The notes under the pieces: generated by a model
Told to the model about the DNA's origin: nothing
What the model saw: only the letters and a program-made list of their open reading frames with translations
The model's database searches: none
Assembly: GCF_003688725.1 (NCBI RefSeq)
Contig: NZ_REFP01000008.1
Span: 1-64,000, forward strand
DNA from: Thermoactinomyces vulgaris
GTDB taxonomy: Bacteria; Bacillota; Bacilli; Thermoactinomycetales; Thermoactinomycetaceae
Direction: 5' to 3'
Length of the DNA: 64,000 nucleotides
Part shown: positions 61,164-64,000 of the stretch, piece after piece
Numbering within the stretch: the first letter of the stretch is position 1
Layout of the letters: each line of letters opens with the position of its first letter
Program-made: the position numbers and the translations under genes

Positions 61164-61889
61164 GTGGTTGGGCCGATGATTGATGTTGATTTTGTCTGTG
61201 AAAATGGAAAAAAGGGACGCTGGCTGGTCACGGGCAGTTACAGGAGAAACCGTTCACGGATCGAAAAAATGATTCAAGACAATCCGCGTGTGGAGGAATA
61301 TTTGTTGTTGGCGGTTTTGGAAGCAAGAAAAGGTTATTGGAACCGTGCCCAAACCGCCGTGCAAAAGGCGTTGGAACTGGACGGGAATCACGCCGGGGCC
61401 AAACTTCTTTTGGCGCAAATTTTGGAAGCCAAAGGGGAACTGCGGGAAGCCGGTGTCATGTATCAGGAATGTTTTCACAGACACCGCCAATTCAGTAAAG
61501 GGGCCCGGGAGTATGCCCGTTATTTGATAACCCATACCGATTCGCTGACGCTTGCACAAAATGTTTTGTTCCACAGTCTGGAATGGAATCCGAAAGACGC
61601 GATTGCCCACACGTTGCTGGCTGAAATTTATTTGTTGCGCGGCAAAACGGGACAAGCGTTATTGCACCTCCGATTGGCGGCTCAGTATTATCAGGCGAAT
61701 CCACTTTATCATCAGCGCAAAGCCAAAGTGTTCATGGAGATGAACCGTTATGAGGAAGCGGCCGAGCAATTGAAGCAGGCGCTTCGGATGGACCCCAAAA
61801 ACAAAATCATCCGCTCCCAGTTTGATATGGTGAAAAAAGCGACGAAAACGCCCAAGATTTTCTTTTTTTGGAAAAAATGGGTGATCTGA
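61164..61889 (+). CDS. Tetratricopeptide repeat protein
   Basis: The 241-residue protein is built of TPR-like helical repeats from about residue 45 to 225. Examples are VEEYLLLAVLEARKGYWNRAQTAVQKALELDGNHAGAKLLLAQILEAKGEL and AEQLKQALRMDPKN. The first 35 residues are different and may form a small beta unit. A partner cannot be named. The GTG at 61164 is chosen because AAGGGGGA lies seven bases ahead. A TTG at 61122 in frame has no useful site. No membrane segment is present, and the end is basic and aromatic (KIFFFWKKWVI). Confidence 0.78.
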   Translation: MVGPMIDVDFVCENGKKGRWLVTGSYRRNRSRIEKMIQDNPRVEEYLLLAVLEARKGYWNRAQTAVQKALELDGNHAGAKLLLAQILEAKGELREAGVMYQECFHRHRQFSKGAREYARYLITHTDSLTLAQNVLFHSLEWNPKDAIAHTLLAEIYLLRGKTGQALLHLRLAAQYYQANPLYHQRKAKVFMEMNRYEEAAEQLKQALRMDPKNKIIRSQFDMVKKATKTPKIFFFWKKWVI

Positions 61890-61972
61890 AAAGCGGTTTA
61901 AAATTGAAACAGTTTGAAAACATCTCTCGACATGATATCGACAAAATTCGGGGAGCGTGTTAAAATGTTCGT

Positions 61973-62075
61973 GTAAGTAAGGTTGACCTTCTTGCTTACG
62001 CTACCACGCTTCTTTTAACTCCTTAATCTTGACCCTCTTTCATGTGACCAGGAATTGCCTGGTCTTTTTTCTTTT
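61973..62075 (+). ncRNA. Candidate small RNA or attenuated leader
   Basis: A promoter of TCGACA (61938-61943) and TAAAAT (61961-61966), 17 bases apart, predicts a start near 61973. The predicted RNA begins with the hairpin GTAAG...CTTAC and ends with the terminator GACCAGG/CCTGGTC plus a T run (62046-62075). No open frame lies inside. It is either a free RNA of about 100 bases or a leader for the DUF309 gene 90 bases further on. Confidence 0.5.
62046..62075 (+). terminator. Rho-independent terminator
   Basis: GACCAGG-AATTG-CCTGGTC is followed by a run of T. It ends the candidate RNA upstream of the DUF309 gene. Confidence 0.88.
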
Positions 62076-62164
62076 GCCATTCGTTATGATGATATTGACA
62101 TAAAGAATATACCCTGAAACGAAGAGAGATGAACACCAAACCGAACGGAAGGATTGAAAAATTT

Positions 62165-62554
62165 ATGACATATCCCCCGCTTTATCTTCAGTTTTTCCGC
62201 CATTACCACAACGAAGAGTATTGGGAAGCCCATGAAGTGTTGGAGGAGTTATGGCAAACCCAACGGCACAATGATTTTTATCACGGGTTGATTCAAATTG
62301 CGGCCATCATGCATCAGTTGAAGAGGGGAAAAGTACGCGGAGCCAGGAAACTTGCCATCAGTGCCCTCGGTTACCTGAAGCCGTTTGTCCCGCAAAAAGA
62401 CGGCGTGGATGTGGCCGAAGTCGTCCGTTGGTTAAACGAATGTTTGCAAATTTTACCGGAAGGTGTGGAAAAAATCAGCCGGGAAGAGGTGAACCGGCTG
62501 GGCATTTTGCCGTGCAAGTTGCCGGGCGAACACGATTTTAACAACAACCGCTAA
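62165..62554 (+). CDS. DUF309 family protein
   Basis: The 129-residue protein shows the DUF309 signature: RHYHNEEYWEAHEVLEELW near residue 10, then DFYHGLIQIAAIMHQLKRG near 37 and GARKLAISAL near 60. It is an all-helical small domain with conserved Asn, Glu and His residues that could bind metal. The function is unknown. The ATG at 62165 is chosen for its family-like start. The ATG at 62129 has a GAAGAGAG site that is too close. It is alone in its transcript and a hairpin follows. Confidence 0.8.
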   Translation: MTYPPLYLQFFRHYHNEEYWEAHEVLEELWQTQRHNDFYHGLIQIAAIMHQLKRGKVRGARKLAISALGYLKPFVPQKDGVDVAEVVRWLNECLQILPEGVEKISREEVNRLGILPCKLPGEHDFNNNR

Positions 62555-62578
62555 AAAAGATGTCGAAAAAAGGCTTGG

Positions 62579-62614
62579 GGAGTTGTCCGCTGAAACGGAC
62601 AACTTCTTTGTTTA
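62579..62614 (+). terminator. Terminator after the DUF309 gene
   Basis: GAGTTGTCCG and CGGACAACTTC form a stem with a CTGAAA loop. A T-rich tail follows. Confidence 0.75.
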
Positions 62615-62719
62615 TATAATTATCTTTTATAAATTAAACATAAAATTACTTGTTATTGACTAAATAATTACTAGGTGGCGTCTTCATCAACGAAACCGTC
62701 AGGAAAGGAGGATGGAGGA

Positions 62720-63286
62720 GTGAAGGGGAGACGATGGACTGAAGAAGAGGACCGGCTCTTAAAAGAGACGGTGTTGGAGGCCATCCGTCTTGGAGGAACG
62801 CAAATCGAAGCCTTTGAAAAAGTGGGGGAAAAGCTGAACCGGACTCCCGGATCCTGCGGGTTTCGCTGGAATGCAGTCGTCAAGCAACAAGATCCCCATT
62901 CATTTCTTGAGGCAAAGAGAGCGCGGGTTGCCAAGCAATTGAGGAAAAACAAAGAAGAACGATGTTCGTCGGTTGATGCGTTGATCCCGATGCTGAAAAA
63001 GCTGGAACAAGAAGAAAAGAGTCTGAAAGAACATTTGAATCATTTGAAGGATAAACGGAAAAAGCTCGACAAGCGTTACCGGATATTAAAAGAGGAAAAT
63101 CGCGGACTGCGTGAAGACCGGGAATCTTATCAATGGTATCAGAAAGAAGTAAAAAACAAGTACCGGTATTTGTTGAATCTGTTGTCGGACATGGGGGCCA
63201 ATCCCTTTTTTTCCGCAACTCTTCCTGCCGAAGATCACGCAGCGGTTCAAACGGAAGCCGAACACAAAAAAGAGACGACTTCATAA
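62720..63286 (+). CDS. rsfA: RsfA-like transcriptional regulator
   Basis: The 188-residue protein belongs to the RsfA/YlbO family, whose founding member adjusts the SigF regulon in the Bacillus prespore. Residues about 5-55 form a Myb/SANT-like domain with RRWTEEEDRLLKETVLEAIRLGG and the typical NRTPGSCGFRWNAVV. A long coiled coil follows at about 85-150 (LEQEEKSLKEHLNHLKDKRKKL...), and the end is disordered. The GTG at 62720 is selected because AAAGGAGG lies just before it. A sporulation role is inferred from the family, and the YjcZ genes nearby agree with it. Confidence 0.86.
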   Translation: MKGRRWTEEEDRLLKETVLEAIRLGGTQIEAFEKVGEKLNRTPGSCGFRWNAVVKQQDPHSFLEAKRARVAKQLRKNKEERCSSVDALIPMLKKLEQEEKSLKEHLNHLKDKRKKLDKRYRILKEENRGLREDRESYQWYQKEVKNKYRYLLNLLSDMGANPFFSATLPAEDHAAVQTEAEHKKETTS

Positions 63287-63325
63287 AATAATATGGCCAG
63301 ATTTCAATGAAAAGAGGTGCAGCGT

Positions 63326-63574
63326 TTGTCCAGCCGTTCAAAGGAATCGCTTGATCAACAGTTGTCCAGTTTGGAAAACCGGTTGGAACAAATTCAGGCA
63401 CAAGTGAAAGATTTGCTTCGGGAAAACCATAAACTGAAGACGGACTTGAAATTTTTCGAGCTCATGTTGCTGGAAGAGTATCATTTGTTGATTCAACTGT
63501 TGAACCGGGATCAAAATAAAATTTATATTCAATCCGCCCACGGACAAACGAAAAGGGACAAAAATTCAGAATAA
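63326..63574 (+). CDS. Hypothetical small coiled-coil protein
   Basis: The 82-residue product is not recognised. Residues about 9-45 are a strong heptad coiled coil (LSSLENRLEQIQAQVKDLLRENHKLK). The rest is helical with a polar end. The TTG at 63326 is used because AAAGAGGTG lies six bases before it. The frame starts at a GTG nine bases earlier that is inside this site. It follows the RsfA-like gene by 39 bases and ends at a terminator, so the two are probably co-transcribed. Confidence 0.6.
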   Translation: MSSRSKESLDQQLSSLENRLEQIQAQVKDLLRENHKLKTDLKFFELMLLEEYHLLIQLLNRDQNKIYIQSAHGQTKRDKNSE

Positions 63575-63575
63575 A

Positions 63576-63606
63576 CAAAAAGCGCCTTGGAAGAGGCGCT
63601 TTTTGT
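63576..63606. terminator. Terminator after the coiled-coil gene
   Basis: AAAAAGCGCC and GGCGCTTTTT make a perfect stem with a T run on the right and an A run on the left. It can also serve the first YjcZ gene on the other strand. Confidence 0.92.
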
Positions 63607-63661
63607 ACTTTCATGCTGTCTGGAGAGGGCGGGATTATTTCTTTGGAAGGCATTCGGGTGA

Positions 63662-63775
63662 TCAGTATTTTCCGCCACCAAAGCATCCGCCGACAAAGAC
63701 GAAGATGGTGGCAATCACCAAGAGGTAGATCAAAAGTTGTCTCCAGCCGAAACCGCCGCAGTATCCTCCGCTCAT
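63662..63775 (-). CDS. YjcZ family sporulation peptide, copy 1
   Basis: This 37-residue peptide begins MSGGYCGGFGWRQ, continues with the hydrophobic stretch LLIYLLVIATIFVFVGG and ends CFGGGKY. That pattern, a glycine-rich head and a single membrane-like segment, marks the YjcZ family of small sporulation proteins. AAAGGAGG precedes the ATG. It is the third of at least three tandem copies on this strand and has a terminator on its 3' side. The gene is much shorter than the usual size limit of gene finders. Confidence 0.85.
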   Translation of the reverse strand: MSGGYCGGFGWRQLLIYLLVIATIFVFVGGCFGGGKY

Positions 63776-63817
63776 TTGAATACCTCCTTTCAAGAAAAGG
63801 ATTGCGACATCAGTGAA

Positions 63818-63931
63818 TTAGCAATATCCGCCTTTTCCAAATCCTGATCCGACAAAGACGAAGATGGTGGCAATGACCAGGAGGAAGATCAAAAGTTGTC
63901 TCCAGCCGAAACCGCCGTAGTATCCGCTCAT
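63818..63931 (-). CDS. YjcZ family sporulation peptide, copy 2
   Basis: This 37-residue peptide begins MSGYYGGFGWRQ, continues LLIFLLVIATIFVFVG and ends SGFGKGGYC. It is nearly identical to the copy at 63662-63775 over the middle, also at the DNA level. AAAGGAGG precedes the ATG. The two genes are about 42 bases apart and probably share one transcript or identical promoters. Confidence 0.88.
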   Translation of the reverse strand: MSGYYGGFGWRQLLIFLLVIATIFVFVGSGFGKGGYC

Positions 63932-63972
63932 TTGAACACCTCCTTTCAAGGAAGATTCAAAGAATCAGCGGA

Positions 63973-64000
63973 TCAGCAATATCCGCCTTTTCCAAATCCT
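63973..64000 (-). CDS. YjcZ family sporulation peptide, copy 3 (partial)
   Basis: Only the last codons (GFGKGGYC and a TGA stop) are inside the window. They match the end of the copy at 63818-63931. The gene begins beyond 64000, so the tandem array goes on. Confidence 0.75.

Overview
The window comes from the chromosome of an endospore-forming Bacillota, most likely a thermophilic relative of Bacillus such as a member of the Thermoactinomycetaceae. The genus is an inference from gene content and moderate GC. The spore genes cwlJ-gerQ, an RsfA-type prespore regulator, YjcZ-type peptides and a SleB-domain hydrolase fix the lifestyle. Strong AGGAGG-type ribosome binding sites, frequent TTG/GTG starts and SAM-I riboswitches fit the same group.

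Layout. 1-1465: a 5S rRNA ends an rRNA operon and is followed by seven tRNA genes (Ser, Phe, Thr, Trp, Cys, Leu, Arg), with a yugN-like gene lying head-on inside the tRNA array. 1493-12800: mnmA, a KtrB-type potassium channel, a vWA lipoprotein, a DUF47-Pit phosphate uptake pair with a PhoP-box-like array upstream, PepV, and a NifS-type desulfurase divergent from nadB-nadC-nadA. 12970-31400: NAD de novo synthesis, two L,D-transpeptidase/SH3b paralogues, a HAD hydrolase, SodA, a SleB-domain protein, a UgtP/MGDG-synthase-like glycosyltransferase with an apparent AUC start, an FAH-family enzyme, hom under a SAM riboswitch, an HTH-superoxide-reductase-like fusion, a Gate-domain membrane protein, an SOS-type YolD/Y-family polymerase pair and a YtcJ-like amidohydrolase. 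31437-40531: proline catabolism (P5C dehydrogenase then ProDH) with a textbook -24/-12 sigma-54 promoter and a divergent RocR-like activator, then a CitMHS and an AEC transporter, a decayed RuMP pair (5'-truncated hxlA, frameshifted hxlB) and a succinate-semialdehyde-type dehydrogenase.

40642-50600: small accessory genes, cwlJ-gerQ, ytoQ, and a SAM-riboswitch-controlled assimilatory sulfate operon (siroheme sulfite reductase, DUF3906, APS reductase, ATP sulfurylase, TauE/SafE exporter), an S1C protease, bioY under a BirA operator, and yqgQ. 50616-58588: leuCD, and a seven-gene cobalamin salvage operon (cobT, cobD, cobU, cobS, cobC, cbiZ, cbiB) with tightly overlapping genes. 58666-64000: a kinase-like protein, a CoA-binding protein, a small gene with a Spo0A box, a thioesterase, a TPR protein, a candidate small RNA or attenuated leader, a DUF309 protein, the RsfA-like regulator, a coiled-coil protein and a tandem array of YjcZ genes running off the end.

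The window is mostly ordinary core metabolism. The points most worth a second look are the 11-bp-periodic hexamer array before the phosphate genes, the likely AUC start codon, the HTH-superoxide-reductase fusion, the decaying RuMP module with a poly-C frameshift, the candidate RNA near 61973-62075, and the SOS, sigma-54, BirA and Spo0A sites that can be read directly.
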